NCBI GenBank assembly: GCA_049116495.1
Contig: JAGDYV010000001.1
Coordinates: 1 to 64,000 of the forward strand
Source: CAJQQK01 sp049116495
GTDB lineage: Bacteria > Pseudomonadota > Alphaproteobacteria > Rhizobiales > Hyphomicrobiaceae
Length of the DNA stretch: 64,000 bases
Direction: 5' to 3'
Shown here one piece after another: positions 25,879-34,829 of this stretch (its first letter is position 1; each line of letters begins with the position of its first letter). The notes beneath the pieces were generated by a model. It did no database searches, was not told the origin of the DNA, and was given only the letters and a program-made list of their open reading frames with translations. Made by a program: the position numbers and the translations under genes.

Positions 25879-27306
25879 TTAGGATGAAGAGGGTTGCCCG
25901 CGAGGTGCGGCAAATGGAGATCGGTTGCGCTCCAAATAGACGCCGCTTGCCTGGTTACCAACCAATTCGTTATCACGCACCACGCATTGACCGCGGACCA
26001 TCGTGGTGACCGGCCACCCCGTGACTTGGATGCCTTCATACGGCGTATAGTCTGCACCATGATGCATGAGCGACTGGCTTATAGTGACTTCCTTCTTAGG
26101 GTCCCAAATTGCAATGTCAGCGTCCGATCCAATAGCGATGGTACCTTTGCGGGGATAGAGCCCGTAGCTCTTTGCGTGGTTCGTTGATGTCATTGCAACG
26201 AAGCGGTTTATATCGATCCGGCCCTTCGAAACCCCCTCAGAAAACAGTATCGGCAACCGTGTCTCAACACCCGGAATACCATTTGGCACCCACCGGAAAC
26301 TAGTACGTCCTTTCGGAGAAAGTTTGCCTGCCAGATCGTCGTATTTAAAGGGACAATGGTCTGAAGAGAATAAGCTGAAGGTTCCGTTTTGAATGCCCTC
26401 CCAGCAAGCTACCTGACTTGCCTCGTCACGCGGCGGAGGCGAGCATACATACTTTGCTCCCTCCATGTTGAGGCCTTCCAGATCCTCTGCCGTCAGAACT
26501 AGATATTGCGGGCAGGTTTCACCATAGACCTTGAGGCCCTTGTCTTGAGCACGACGGATCTCGTCCATCGCCTCACGGTTCGAGACGTGAACGACCATCA
26601 GCGGCACGTCAATCAGTTCGGCCAGCGAGATTGCCCGATGAGTTGCCTCACGCTCGACTAAAGCTGGGCGTGAGGCAGCATGATACTGCGGCGCTGTCTT
26701 ACCCGCTTTTTCAAGCTTATCAGTCATAAACCGTATGGCATCGTAATTCTCGGCATGCACCATAACTAGCGCTCCGGTCTCACGAGCTGCTGACATCACC
26801 TCAAGCATTTCTCGATCATCGAGCTTGAGATCGTCGTAGGTCATGAAAATCTTGAACGAGGTGTAGCCGTCCTCGACCAGAGCTGGCAGATCTTGTCCGA
26901 GAAGCTGTTCGGTTGGATCGCTGATGATCATGTGAAAACTGACATCAATGTAACAGTTTCCTTCAGCAAGCGCGTGATAGGCCTTCAAAGCCTCGCGCAT
27001 GCTCTTGCCTTTCTCTTGAAGACAGAAAGGCATCACAGAGGTGTTCCCACCGAATGCAGCCGATAGAGTCGCAGACTCAAAGTCGTCCGCCATCACGATA
27101 TCGGGCCCGCTCGGTTGCGCTATATGGACGTGACTGTCAATTCCACCTGGAAGGACCAGATGATCTCGAGCATCGATCACATCTCGGCCGGAAAGCCCCA
27201 TTCCGAGTGCTGCAATCTTGCCGTCAAGAATGCCGATATCGCACTGAAACGTATCCGCAGCAGTCGCCACGCTGCCGCCGCTAATCACAAAATCAAAGTC
27301 AGACAT
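25879..27306 (-). CDS. Dihydropyrimidinase / D-hydantoinase family amidohydrolase
   Basis: Binuclear-zinc cyclic amidase of 475 aa. Metal ligands are His59 and His61 (GIDSHVHI), the carbamylated Lys152 (YTSFKIFMTYDD), His185 (MVHAEN), His241 (VVHVSN) and the Asp in SSDHCPF. The overall pattern is dihydropyrimidinase rather than AllB allantoinase. It opens the ring of dihydropyrimidines, hydantoins or possibly allantoin. It sits between hpxZ and allE and may supply allantoate or a related N-carbamoyl compound. The exact substrate is inference. Confidence 0.9.
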   Translation of the reverse strand: MSDFDFVISGGSVATAADTFQCDIGILDGKIAALGMGLSGRDVIDARDHLVLPGGIDSHVHIAQPSGPDIVMADDFESATLSAAFGGNTSVMPFCLQEKGKSMREALKAYHALAEGNCYIDVSFHMIISDPTEQLLGQDLPALVEDGYTSFKIFMTYDDLKLDDREMLEVMSAARETGALVMVHAENYDAIRFMTDKLEKAGKTAPQYHAASRPALVEREATHRAISLAELIDVPLMVVHVSNREAMDEIRRAQDKGLKVYGETCPQYLVLTAEDLEGLNMEGAKYVCSPPPRDEASQVACWEGIQNGTFSLFSSDHCPFKYDDLAGKLSPKGRTSFRWVPNGIPGVETRLPILFSEGVSKGRIDINRFVAMTSTNHAKSYGLYPRKGTIAIGSDADIAIWDPKKEVTISQSLMHHGADYTPYEGIQVTGWPVTTMVRGQCVVRDNELVGNQASGVYLERNRSPFAAPRGQPSSS

Positions 27307-27331
27307 TCAGTTCTCCTGAAACTCGTGGCGG

Positions 27332-27742
27332 CTACCAAAGAGGCGCGTCGCTGACCGTTGAGACATGTGCAAGTATTACTTTCCAGCCGACATAAGGAAA
27401 GCGTACCCAGGTTTGGCTCTGGCGGCCGATGAGGTCGTGGCCGAGAGCTTTGAATTCGAGATTAACGGTGGCAATGTCTCGCCCGAGCGTCAAAATTTCC
27501 AAACGAATCCGGCGTTCCTTAATGCCAGGCCCTGGCGGACGTGCGACACGATGGGCGTGTATCGCCTCAAACCCATAGCCATTCTCATGGAGCGCATACC
27601 GTATTGTGTGGGGGCTATCCCAAAACGTCGTGTCCAGGACGTCGACATTCTTGACGATCAATGCCTCTTCGTATTGCTCAAAAGACGCCCGCACCTCTTC
27701 AACAACCTCAGGAATATTCGGTGACATATCAGACGTTGTCAT
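27332..27742 (-). CDS. hpxZ: HpxZ-like NTF2-fold protein (DUF3225)
   Basis: 136 aa. NTF2-like domain of the AtzH/HpxZ family with the typical segments VRASFEQYEEALIVKNVDVLDTTFW, then IRYALHENGYGFEAIHAHR. HpxZ genes accompany oxalurate and purine breakdown; AtzH assists cyanuric-acid-derived carbamate chemistry. The frame extends upstream to 27784, but GGGAGT before ATG 27742 and the usual family start favour the shorter form. First gene of the minus-strand ureide operon; the 204-bp gap up to 27947 is the divergent promoter region. Confidence 0.82.
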   Translation of the reverse strand: MTTSDMSPNIPEVVEEVRASFEQYEEALIVKNVDVLDTTFWDSPHTIRYALHENGYGFEAIHAHRVARPPGPGIKERRIRLEILTLGRDIATVNLEFKALGHDLIGRQSQTWVRFPYVGWKVILAHVSTVSDAPLW

Positions 27743-27946
27743 ACTCGTACTCCCGGAAGGAATGGCGCTCATATGAATGGACATCGATCAGCTTAAGACA
27801 GTAGAAAAGTACCACCGCCTCAGCAATTGCACTGCTCTTTAGATAGTCAATCAGCGAGAGGGCCTGCACTGTATTTGTGCAAGCAATGACAATTCCTTGC
27901 GATACCATCCAAGGCATCGGGGTGATCGACGGGATAAGAATCAATC

Positions 27947-28639
27947 ATGAAGTTAATCGACCTTAGCCGCACGATAGAGCACAATATGCAACGGCTGCCC
28001 AATCATCCATCGATCATTGTCACGCCCTTTGCGACACACGATGAAGTACGAGTTGCAGACGGGTATGAATTCACAAATGCAACAATGGCACTCGTCATCG
28101 GTGATCATGCCGGGACGCATGTCGATGCCCCCATTCACTTTGACGCTAGTCCAGATGCACTCTCGATAGATGAAATGCCACTGGAGACCTTTCTTACCGA
28201 GGCGATTTGCCTGGACCTGTCCCATAAGGAACTGAAGACCGATATCTCAATTGAGGATCTGGAAGCAGCAGTAGAGGTGGCGGGGGTCGATATTCGCCCG
28301 CACGATACCGTACTCTTGCATATGGACTTTTATGGCCGCACCAATGGTACACCAGCCTATCTGACGGATTTTCCTGGACTGACCAAAGAGTCTGCTCGTT
28401 GGCTTGGAGAGAAAAAGATAAACATGTTTGGGCTCGAAGCTGTCAGCCCAGGCCGGCCGGGGCGCAATAATTTCGAGGTCCACCACGTCTGCCGAGACAT
28501 GGGCTTTACGCATCTTGAAGGACTTGTGAATCTCGAGAAATTGGTCGGAAAGGGACGATTCCGCTTCATCGGATTCCCATTGAAAATCGCTGGCGGTACC
28601 GGCGGCCCCATTCGTGCTGTCGCTTGGCTGGATGATTGA
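27947..28639 (+). CDS. Cyclase family protein (kynurenine formamidase-like metal hydrolase)
   Basis: 230 aa. The hallmark metal motif HxGTHxDxPxHF is present as DHAGTHVDAPIHF (about residue 53-65). Family members are kynurenine formamidases, isatin hydrolases and cyclic-amide hydrolases, so a role in opening a cyclic ureide or amide fits. It is the first gene of the rightward ureide operon; the next gene starts two bases behind its stop. Confidence 0.87.
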   Translation: MKLIDLSRTIEHNMQRLPNHPSIIVTPFATHDEVRVADGYEFTNATMALVIGDHAGTHVDAPIHFDASPDALSIDEMPLETFLTEAICLDLSHKELKTDISIEDLEAAVEVAGVDIRPHDTVLLHMDFYGRTNGTPAYLTDFPGLTKESARWLGEKKINMFGLEAVSPGRPGRNNFEVHHVCRDMGFTHLEGLVNLEKLVGKGRFRFIGFPLKIAGGTGGPIRAVAWLDD

Positions 28640-28640
28640 T

Positions 28641-29900
28641 ATGCCGCACGCAGCTATCCGATCATTAGCCGCTGAATTATTCCTGTCTTTGGAACGCGAA
28701 ACCAGTGATCCCCCCGGCATCACGCGCGAGGCATTCGGGAAGCGCGAACAGTTCGCTCACGATCTTGCAAGTGAGACGGCACGTAGCCTCGGATTAGAAG
28801 TCTCTCATGACGTAGCTGGTAACCAGTACATGACTTGGCCCGGCCGCGATCGGGCCAAACCTCGCACATTTATTGGATCACACATGGATACTGTTCGCCA
28901 TGGTGGGAATTTTGATGGCGCAGCCGGCGTCGTCATGGGGCTCTGCGCCCTTAATGTCCTGAAGGATGATGGGTTTCTCCCAAACGCCGACCTCGTTGTC
29001 ATGGTCATTCGCGCTGAGGAACTCGTCTGGTTCCCGACGCCATATGTTGGGAGCCGCATGGCATTCGGGATTCTGCCACCCAGCGAGTATGACGAGATCC
29101 GTCGATCTGATACGGGCCGCTCGCTAGCGAGTCACATGTCGGAGGCCGGTTTTGATCCCGATGCCTTGAAGGCAGGAGCGCGCCCACTCGATCCCAAAAC
29201 GATCGGACTCTATATCGAGCCTCATATTGAACAGGGGCCGGTACTCATGGAAACCCGTCAGCCTGTCGGCATCGTAACGGGCCTGCGTGGCAACATGCGC
29301 TATCCGCACTGCCAGGTACGCGGGACTTATAGCCATGCTGGTGCCGTGCCGCGCGAGTATCGGAAAGACGCCGTCTTTGCAGCTGTGCAATTTGCTTCGG
29401 CGCTAGAGGCACTTTGGGACAGGCACGAGGCTAATGGAACCGACTTTGTGGCAACTGTCGGCCAATTTCACACCGATCTAGTTCACCATGGCATGACCAA
29501 AATCAGCGGTGAGGTGCGTTTCACGATGGATTTCCGCAGCCTTGATGCAGCTGTTTTGATCGAGGCGGATCGACAACTGCGCGAAGACGCTCAACGCATT
29601 TCGAGGGTCCGCGGTGTGACCATTGAACTTGGTGAATTCCGAAAAGCAGAACCAGCGCTTATGAACGATCAACTGATCAAAGAACTCCAAGAGGCCGCAG
29701 CGGATATCGGAGTTGATGCGCGCCTTATGCCATCCGGAGCAGGGCATGACTGCGCAACATTCGCCTGGCAAGGAGTACCGTCAGCAATGATATTCATCCG
29801 CAACAACAAGGGCAGTCATAACCCGGACGAAGCGATGGAGTTGGATGATTTTTGGGTAGCTACCCAGACGCTTGTCGCATTCCTCAAACGTGTTGCCTAG
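28641..29900 (+). CDS. allC: Allantoate amidohydrolase / N-carbamoyl-L-amino acid hydrolase family
   Basis: M20-type binuclear metallohydrolase of 419 aa. Metal residues are seen in IGSHMDTV, NFDGAAGV, the EE of VIRAEELVWF and SGAGHDCATFA; the lid or dimer domain carries the PHIEQGPVL and SHAGAVP segments typical of the family. Together with AllE and AllA it would take allantoate to glyoxylate. The same family includes L-carbamoylases of hydantoin pathways, so the substrate is not fixed by sequence. ATG 28632 is an alternative in-frame start overlapping the cyclase gene. Confidence 0.88.
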   Translation: MPHAAIRSLAAELFLSLERETSDPPGITREAFGKREQFAHDLASETARSLGLEVSHDVAGNQYMTWPGRDRAKPRTFIGSHMDTVRHGGNFDGAAGVVMGLCALNVLKDDGFLPNADLVVMVIRAEELVWFPTPYVGSRMAFGILPPSEYDEIRRSDTGRSLASHMSEAGFDPDALKAGARPLDPKTIGLYIEPHIEQGPVLMETRQPVGIVTGLRGNMRYPHCQVRGTYSHAGAVPREYRKDAVFAAVQFASALEALWDRHEANGTDFVATVGQFHTDLVHHGMTKISGEVRFTMDFRSLDAAVLIEADRQLREDAQRISRVRGVTIELGEFRKAEPALMNDQLIKELQEAAADIGVDARLMPSGAGHDCATFAWQGVPSAMIFIRNNKGSHNPDEAMELDDFWVATQTLVAFLKRVA

Positions 29901-29909
29901 GAGGCCTCA

Positions 29910-30812
29910 GTGTCACGAGATCTCAGAGGATACGCCGGCAAAACACCTGACATTATCTGGCCTAATGGTTCCCGGTTGGCAGTGTCAGTCGTTGTCAATT
30001 TTGAGGAGGGCGCCGAGCTCCAGGTGGGTGATGGCGATGCCTCAAGTGAAGTGGTTGGTGAAGTCCACAGCATCGTTGGCGGCTCCCATCGCGATCTCGG
30101 ACAAGAGCAGATTTTCGCTTACGGAATGCGCGCCGGATTATGGCGGTTCTTTGATGCATTCGAACAGTGCTCTTTGCCGGCAACGTTCTTTTGCTGCGGG
30201 CGGGCCGTGGAACGAGTCCCGGAATTGGCGGCAGAGATCACTGCAAGAGGGCATGAGGCAGCATGTCATGGCTGGCGCTGGCGACCGCATAGTGATTATG
30301 CATCTGCAAATGAAGAATCCCAGGATCTAGACCGTTGCATTTCAGTCATGGAACATGCCACTGGTCAGCGGCCTGTCGGCTTTTTCTGTCGTGGAAGTGA
30401 GAGCATTTGGACGCGAGACCTCCTGCTCGAAAAGGGCTTCCTCTATACGTCCAATGCATTTGATGATGACGTTCCATATTTTGCCGATACTGCGCACGGG
30501 CAGCTCGTTGTCGTCCCTTATGCGCTCGATTGCAATGATATGAAATTCTTTCATCCAAACGGATTTGTGTGCGCCTCCGATTTTGTGACGTACGTGGAGG
30601 ACGCTCTCACTGTCCTGCGCTCAGAAGCAGCACGCGGGCAAACGAGACTGCTCAATATTGGACTGCATCTTCGGATCTGCGGTCGGCCATCGAGGTTTCT
30701 GGCCGTACGCAATATTTTACAGACCCTCAACGATTTGCAGGGCGAAATCTGGGTCGCAACACGCACCGAAATCGCTCACCATTTTGCAGCTGAAATGTCA
30801 CGACGGAGCTGA
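29910..30812 (+). CDS. puuE: Polysaccharide deacetylase-fold protein, PuuE-type allantoinase
   Basis: NodB-fold hydrolase of 300 aa. The pattern LAVSVVVNFEEGAE, ATFFCCGRAVERVPEL and GHEAACHGWRW is that of the cofactor-independent allantoinase PuuE and its relatives, not of chitin deacetylases. It would convert allantoin to allantoate ahead of AllC. The start is GTG 29910 behind TAGGAGGCCTCA, overlapping the end of the previous gene; the Shine-Dalgarno is very strong. It gives the locus a second candidate ring-opening enzyme besides the hydantoinase. Confidence 0.85.
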   Translation: MSRDLRGYAGKTPDIIWPNGSRLAVSVVVNFEEGAELQVGDGDASSEVVGEVHSIVGGSHRDLGQEQIFAYGMRAGLWRFFDAFEQCSLPATFFCCGRAVERVPELAAEITARGHEAACHGWRWRPHSDYASANEESQDLDRCISVMEHATGQRPVGFFCRGSESIWTRDLLLEKGFLYTSNAFDDDVPYFADTAHGQLVVVPYALDCNDMKFFHPNGFVCASDFVTYVEDALTVLRSEAARGQTRLLNIGLHLRICGRPSRFLAVRNILQTLNDLQGEIWVATRTEIAHHFAAEMSRRS

Positions 30813-30997
30813 ACGAAAGCATTCGACTGTATGCGACCAAATAAGTCTGCTTAACAAATGAGCATATTCATTCAAACCTGCACAAGTAAACTGCACGACA
30901 ATATTTCAACCACGTACCATGGTCCCGGGATAGCGCCGCTCACAGGCAAATAGAGAGAGGCGCGGATCGCACAAGAACTTTGTCCAGGAGACAATGA

Positions 30998-32038
30998 ATG
31001 AAGCGCACTTTGGGTTTTGCCCTCTCTCTCAGCATTCTGGCAGTTGTCCCGGCAGCGGCGGAGAAAATCTCACTTCGAGCGACGGGGTTGGTCTCGACAC
31101 ACAAGTATCACACGCTTATCGAGAAGAAATTCTACGCTGATTTGGCTAAGACAACAGGCCTGGATGTCTCTGTGAATTTCAATCCACTAGACGTCGTCGG
31201 TGTCAATATGAAAGACACTTTGCGTATGGTGAAAAGTGGCTCATTTGATATCGTCCAGACCACTATTGGATCCGCGGCTCGTGACGACGCGTTTCTGGAA
31301 GGCATCGATCTGATAGGCGTGTCAACAACCATTGAAGATTTCAGAAAAGCCGTCGATGCATACCGAAGTGCTTTCGAAAAACGCGTTGCAGAGAAGTTCA
31401 ACGCCAAAGTTCTGACGCTTTGGCCGTATGGTCCGCAGGTATTTTACTGCAAGCCAGAAGTCAAAGGCCTCGCCGACTTCAAGGGCTTGAAGATCCGTTC
31501 CTACACACCAACAATGTCAAAGCTGGTCGAATACCTCGGTGCCAGCCCAGTGACACTTCAATTCAAAGAGGTTTACCCGGCACTACAACGCAGCGTGGCG
31601 GATTGCGCGATTACCTCGCCGACATCTGGTAACACAGGAAAATGGCCCGAAGTAACAACGCACTTTGTCAATCTCGGAATTGCCTGGTCGGCAAACGGTC
31701 ACTTTATGAACCTCGACAGTTGGAACAAGCTTTCCGACGCCAGCAAGGCCAAACTCGACGTAGCCTTCAAAAGCTTTGAGCAGAAGTTTTGGGACTTGGC
31801 GGCTGTTAACAATGGCTGGGCAATCGCATGCAATACCGGCGGAGAAGGTTGCAAGAACTATAGCAAGTTCAAAATGAAGCTCGTCACGCCAACAGCAGCA
31901 GATAAAGCGAAAGTATCAGCCGCTGTCGAAGCCGTGATTTTGCCAACCTGGAAAGCCTCCTGCCAGAAGAGTTATCCGGATTGCGACAAAGTCTGGAACG
32001 AGACGATTGGGGCTGTAAGCGGCGTAACGATCAAGTAA
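30998..32038 (+). CDS. dctP: TRAP transporter substrate-binding protein (DctP type), second system
   Basis: Periplasmic receptor of 346 aa with a signal peptide (residues 1-22, cleavage near AAAE). The second-lobe signature reads GLADFKGLKIRSYTPTMSKLVEYLGASPVTLQFKEVYPALQ. Four cysteines occur in the C-terminal third (IACNTGGEGC, SCQKSYPDC), pointing to disulfides. AGGAGACA precedes ATG 30998. It belongs to the ureide locus, so a ureide or derived carboxylic acid is the likely ligand; this is inference. Confidence 0.9.
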   Translation: MKRTLGFALSLSILAVVPAAAEKISLRATGLVSTHKYHTLIEKKFYADLAKTTGLDVSVNFNPLDVVGVNMKDTLRMVKSGSFDIVQTTIGSAARDDAFLEGIDLIGVSTTIEDFRKAVDAYRSAFEKRVAEKFNAKVLTLWPYGPQVFYCKPEVKGLADFKGLKIRSYTPTMSKLVEYLGASPVTLQFKEVYPALQRSVADCAITSPTSGNTGKWPEVTTHFVNLGIAWSANGHFMNLDSWNKLSDASKAKLDVAFKSFEQKFWDLAAVNNGWAIACNTGGEGCKNYSKFKMKLVTPTAADKAKVSAAVEAVILPTWKASCQKSYPDCDKVWNETIGAVSGVTIK

Positions 32039-32064
32039 AGCGCTGATAGCATTTCTAAATTTTC

Positions 32065-32094
32065 AAAGGTGGTCGCTCGATTGCGCCCACCTTT
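32065..32094 (+). terminator. Attenuating hairpin between dctP and dctQ
   Basis: AAAGGTGGTCGC (32065-32076) pairs with GCGCCCACCTTT (32083-32094), 11 of 12 bases, with a 6-base loop. It sits in the 89-bp gap between receptor and permease genes. Such hairpins commonly stop part of the transcripts or protect the receptor mRNA so that more receptor than permease is made. Confidence 0.6.
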
Positions 32095-32127
32095 GTGCCC
32101 TTCAGAGAGCGACCTTAAGGTTACACA

Positions 32128-32703
32128 ATGTCCTTCATGCGAGGCTTTCTGGCCATCGTAGCTGTCGCGTGCGGTTATGCCCTTCTTGGCTTGTCGCTGT
32201 TCACTTGCGTCGAGATCATCGCACGAAAGCTGTTGAGTTATTCCTTTCAAGGAGTGGATGAACTTGGTGGCTATATCGTCGCTGTGACGGCGGCCTTTGG
32301 CTTTGCATATGCGTTGATCGAACGGGCGCATACCCGAATTGACATTATCTTGATGAGATCTGGTACGCGTGGCCGTGCGGTTCTGAATGTTCTGGCCTTA
32401 CTGGCGACGACATCATTTGCGCTCTTCATGGCATGGCGCGGCGTCGCGACGCTGCAAGAGACAATATCGTTCAACAGCCATTCTAGTACGCCTTGGGAAA
32501 CACCTCTTTGGATTCCGCAGTTGCTTTGGGCATTCGGTCTTTGTCTTTTTGCTGTTGTGGGCCTGCTTTTGCTCTCACGCGCAATCTATTTCTCAGTCAC
32601 TGACCCGCTCAAGCAGGATCGAGAAGTTGGCGTGCCCCAATTGACAGAGCAGATCAATGAAGTTCTCCAGACACAATCTGACGGTGCGAGGGGACAGCAA
32701 TGA
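32128..32703 (+). CDS. dctQ: TRAP transporter small permease (DctQ type), second system
   Basis: 191 aa with four hydrophobic segments. The DctQ pattern SLFTCVEIIARKLLSYSFQGVDELGGYIVAVTAAFGFAYALIERAHTRIDI is complete. The stop codon overlaps the start of dctM by four bases (ATGA). Confidence 0.9.
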   Translation: MSFMRGFLAIVAVACGYALLGLSLFTCVEIIARKLLSYSFQGVDELGGYIVAVTAAFGFAYALIERAHTRIDIILMRSGTRGRAVLNVLALLATTSFALFMAWRGVATLQETISFNSHSSTPWETPLWIPQLLWAFGLCLFAVVGLLLLSRAIYFSVTDPLKQDREVGVPQLTEQINEVLQTQSDGARGQQ

Positions 32704-34004
32704 TCTCGCCAACCGATGTGCTGATTGGTTTTTCGATCGTTCTCTTTCTTATGTTCCTCGGCGTCCACGTTGCAACGGCAATGATGTCGGCAGCTGTTAT
32801 GGGTGCTTTGCTGTTTCTTGGGCCGGCACTTTTGATGAGCTTCGGCACTCAGCTTTGGGCGACGACCAACGATTCAATACTCACCGCCATTCCACTTTTC
32901 GTACTGCTCGGCGAACTGCTTTTGCGCAGTGGCCTAACAGGCCGAATGTATGATGGGCTTGCCGACTGGATGACGAAGCTTCCAGGCGGTCTCATGCACA
33001 CCAACATTGCAGCCTCGGGCATGTTTGCTGCTGTCTCTGGTTCTTCGGTCGCAACAGCAGCGACGATTGGAACGGTTGCGTTGCCAGAGTTCAAGGCACG
33101 CGGTTACAATGAAAAACTAGTTCTCGGATCGATCGCTGCAGGCGGCACACTCGGCATTCTTATTCCTCCCAGCATTAACATGATCATCTATGGTGCGATT
33201 GCCAACGCATCCATTGGAAAACTCTTTGCGGCCGGATTTGTCCCGGGACTATTGTTGGTGGGCCTGTTTATGGCAGCGATTGCTCTGGCGTGCTGGATCA
33301 ACCCAAGCCTCGCCGGCAGAACGGCGGACCCCGTTAGTTTTAAAGAGAAGGTGCGCAAATTGCGCCATCTAGGTCCACCGTTCGTCATCTTCTCTGTTGT
33401 CATGGGAGCGATCTACGGTGGCTGGGCGACACCAACCGAGGCTGCAGCTGTCGGTGTTGTTCTGGCGCTCTTTTTCACCGCGCTTTATGGCACTCTTGGC
33501 TTCGAAATGCTTCATGAGGCATTCCGCGCAACCGTAAAAACCAGCGCAATGATTCTTTTGATTATAGCGACTGCCTTCTTCTTGAACTTCATTCTAGGTG
33601 TTCTTGGCGTGCCTCAAGCACTTACCGGGTTTGTGGCGTCAATGGGAACGTCGTCGATTGTCTTCATTTGGTTGCTCGTTCCTATGTATTTTCTCCTTGG
33701 CTGCTTCCTTGAAACTATCGCTATGATGGTTGCGACAGTTCCGATCATCCTGCCGCTGTTAGAGCACTTCGGCATCGACACTGTTTGGTTCGGGATTTTT
33801 CTCGTACTTATGATGGAGTTGTCTTTGATAACACCGCCTGTTGGCATGAACCTCTACGTTGTCCAGGGCGTTCGTGGTGGAGGCTCTGTGACTGACGTCT
33901 TCTACGGTGTGATCCCATTCATCTCGGCATTGCTGCTCATGGTTGTGTTGGTGATTGTCTTTCCGGGCATCGTGATGTTTGTGCCTGACCTGCTCTATCC
34001 TTGA
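32700..34004 (+). CDS. dctM: TRAP transporter large permease (DctM type), second system
   Basis: 434 aa, about twelve hydrophobic segments. Signatures: SGSSVATAATIGTVALPE, GGTLGILIPPSINMIIYG and LSLITPPVGMNLYVVQGV. It forms the ion-coupled membrane channel with the DctQ subunit and takes substrate from the receptor encoded at 30998. The racemase-like gene follows 69 bp downstream. Confidence 0.93.
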   Translation: MISPTDVLIGFSIVLFLMFLGVHVATAMMSAAVMGALLFLGPALLMSFGTQLWATTNDSILTAIPLFVLLGELLLRSGLTGRMYDGLADWMTKLPGGLMHTNIAASGMFAAVSGSSVATAATIGTVALPEFKARGYNEKLVLGSIAAGGTLGILIPPSINMIIYGAIANASIGKLFAAGFVPGLLLVGLFMAAIALACWINPSLAGRTADPVSFKEKVRKLRHLGPPFVIFSVVMGAIYGGWATPTEAAAVGVVLALFFTALYGTLGFEMLHEAFRATVKTSAMILLIIATAFFLNFILGVLGVPQALTGFVASMGTSSIVFIWLLVPMYFLLGCFLETIAMMVATVPIILPLLEHFGIDTVWFGIFLVLMMELSLITPPVGMNLYVVQGVRGGGSVTDVFYGVIPFISALLLMVVLVIVFPGIVMFVPDLLYP

Positions 34005-34073
34005 GCGGTTTGAGTGCGTCAGTATCTTGCAAAGAGTGCAGCCAAATACTCCAGCCTGACTGAAGGTGGTGAT

Positions 34074-34727
34074 GTGCAAAAATTGTTGTTGATCAATCCC
34101 AACACATCCGAAGACACGACTGCGACGATGTTGGAGATTGCACGAGAAGTGGCGTCGCCAAGTACGGATATTACCGCAACGACTGCATCTTTTGGTGTGC
34201 CGTTGATTTGCAATCCTGAGCAGCTTTCTGTCGCGGCTGATGCCGTCTGCCAAGCGGCAAACGAATACAATGAGCCGTATGATGGCATTGTGATAGCGGC
34301 ATTCGGCGACCCAGGCATCGAACGTCTGCGCCGGGAACAACCGGTCCCCGTGCTGGGGATTGCTCAGGCCAGTATGATCGAAGCCGGAACCAACGGCCGG
34401 CGCTTTTCAATCGTCACAACTACTCGTGAACTGGGAACTCCGATTGGACAGATAGCGCAAAACCTGGGCCTTGCTGACCAGCTGATATCGCTTAGGTTCA
34501 CCTCGTCGGATGCGCAGGCACTTAGTAGCAAGCCAAAGCAATTGCTTGCGGAATTGTCAGAGGCAACGCGCCGCGCGATTCATGAAGACGGTGCAAAGGC
34601 GGTGATCATCGGGGGAGGTCCCTTGGCTCAAGCTGCCCGCACATTGCGCGATTGGTTTGACGCCCCAATTATCGAACCTCTTCCTGTCGCCGTTCATCGA
34701 TTGGCGCAATGCGTCAGTCGTGGCTGA
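34074..34727 (+). CDS. Asp/Glu racemase superfamily protein, hydantoin/allantoin racemase-like, without the usual cysteines
   Basis: 217 aa. It begins with the typical KLLLINPNTSEDTT and contains the family segment GIVIAAFGDPGI and, later, AVIIGGGPLAQAA. In characterised hydantoin and allantoin racemases these two places read A-C-F-x-D and G-C-A-G, with the two Cys as acid and base. Here they are Ala and Gly, so a two-cysteine mechanism is not possible. The frame runs from 34014, but GTG 34074 with GAAGGTGGTG upstream fits the family start. Being in the ureide operon it could act on a ureide stereocentre in another way or be a binding protein. Confidence 0.75.
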   Translation: MQKLLLINPNTSEDTTATMLEIAREVASPSTDITATTASFGVPLICNPEQLSVAADAVCQAANEYNEPYDGIVIAAFGDPGIERLRREQPVPVLGIAQASMIEAGTNGRRFSIVTTTRELGTPIGQIAQNLGLADQLISLRFTSSDAQALSSKPKQLLAELSEATRRAIHEDGAKAVIIGGGPLAQAARTLRDWFDAPIIEPLPVAVHRLAQCVSRG

Positions 34728-34829
34728 GCGGTTCCAAGCAAGCCAAGGCATCTTCGTAAAACAACTAATGTTTTGCAGTTCGGCCCAATTTGCGATGCGA
34801 AATATCAATGGAAAGGCACATATTTGCCC

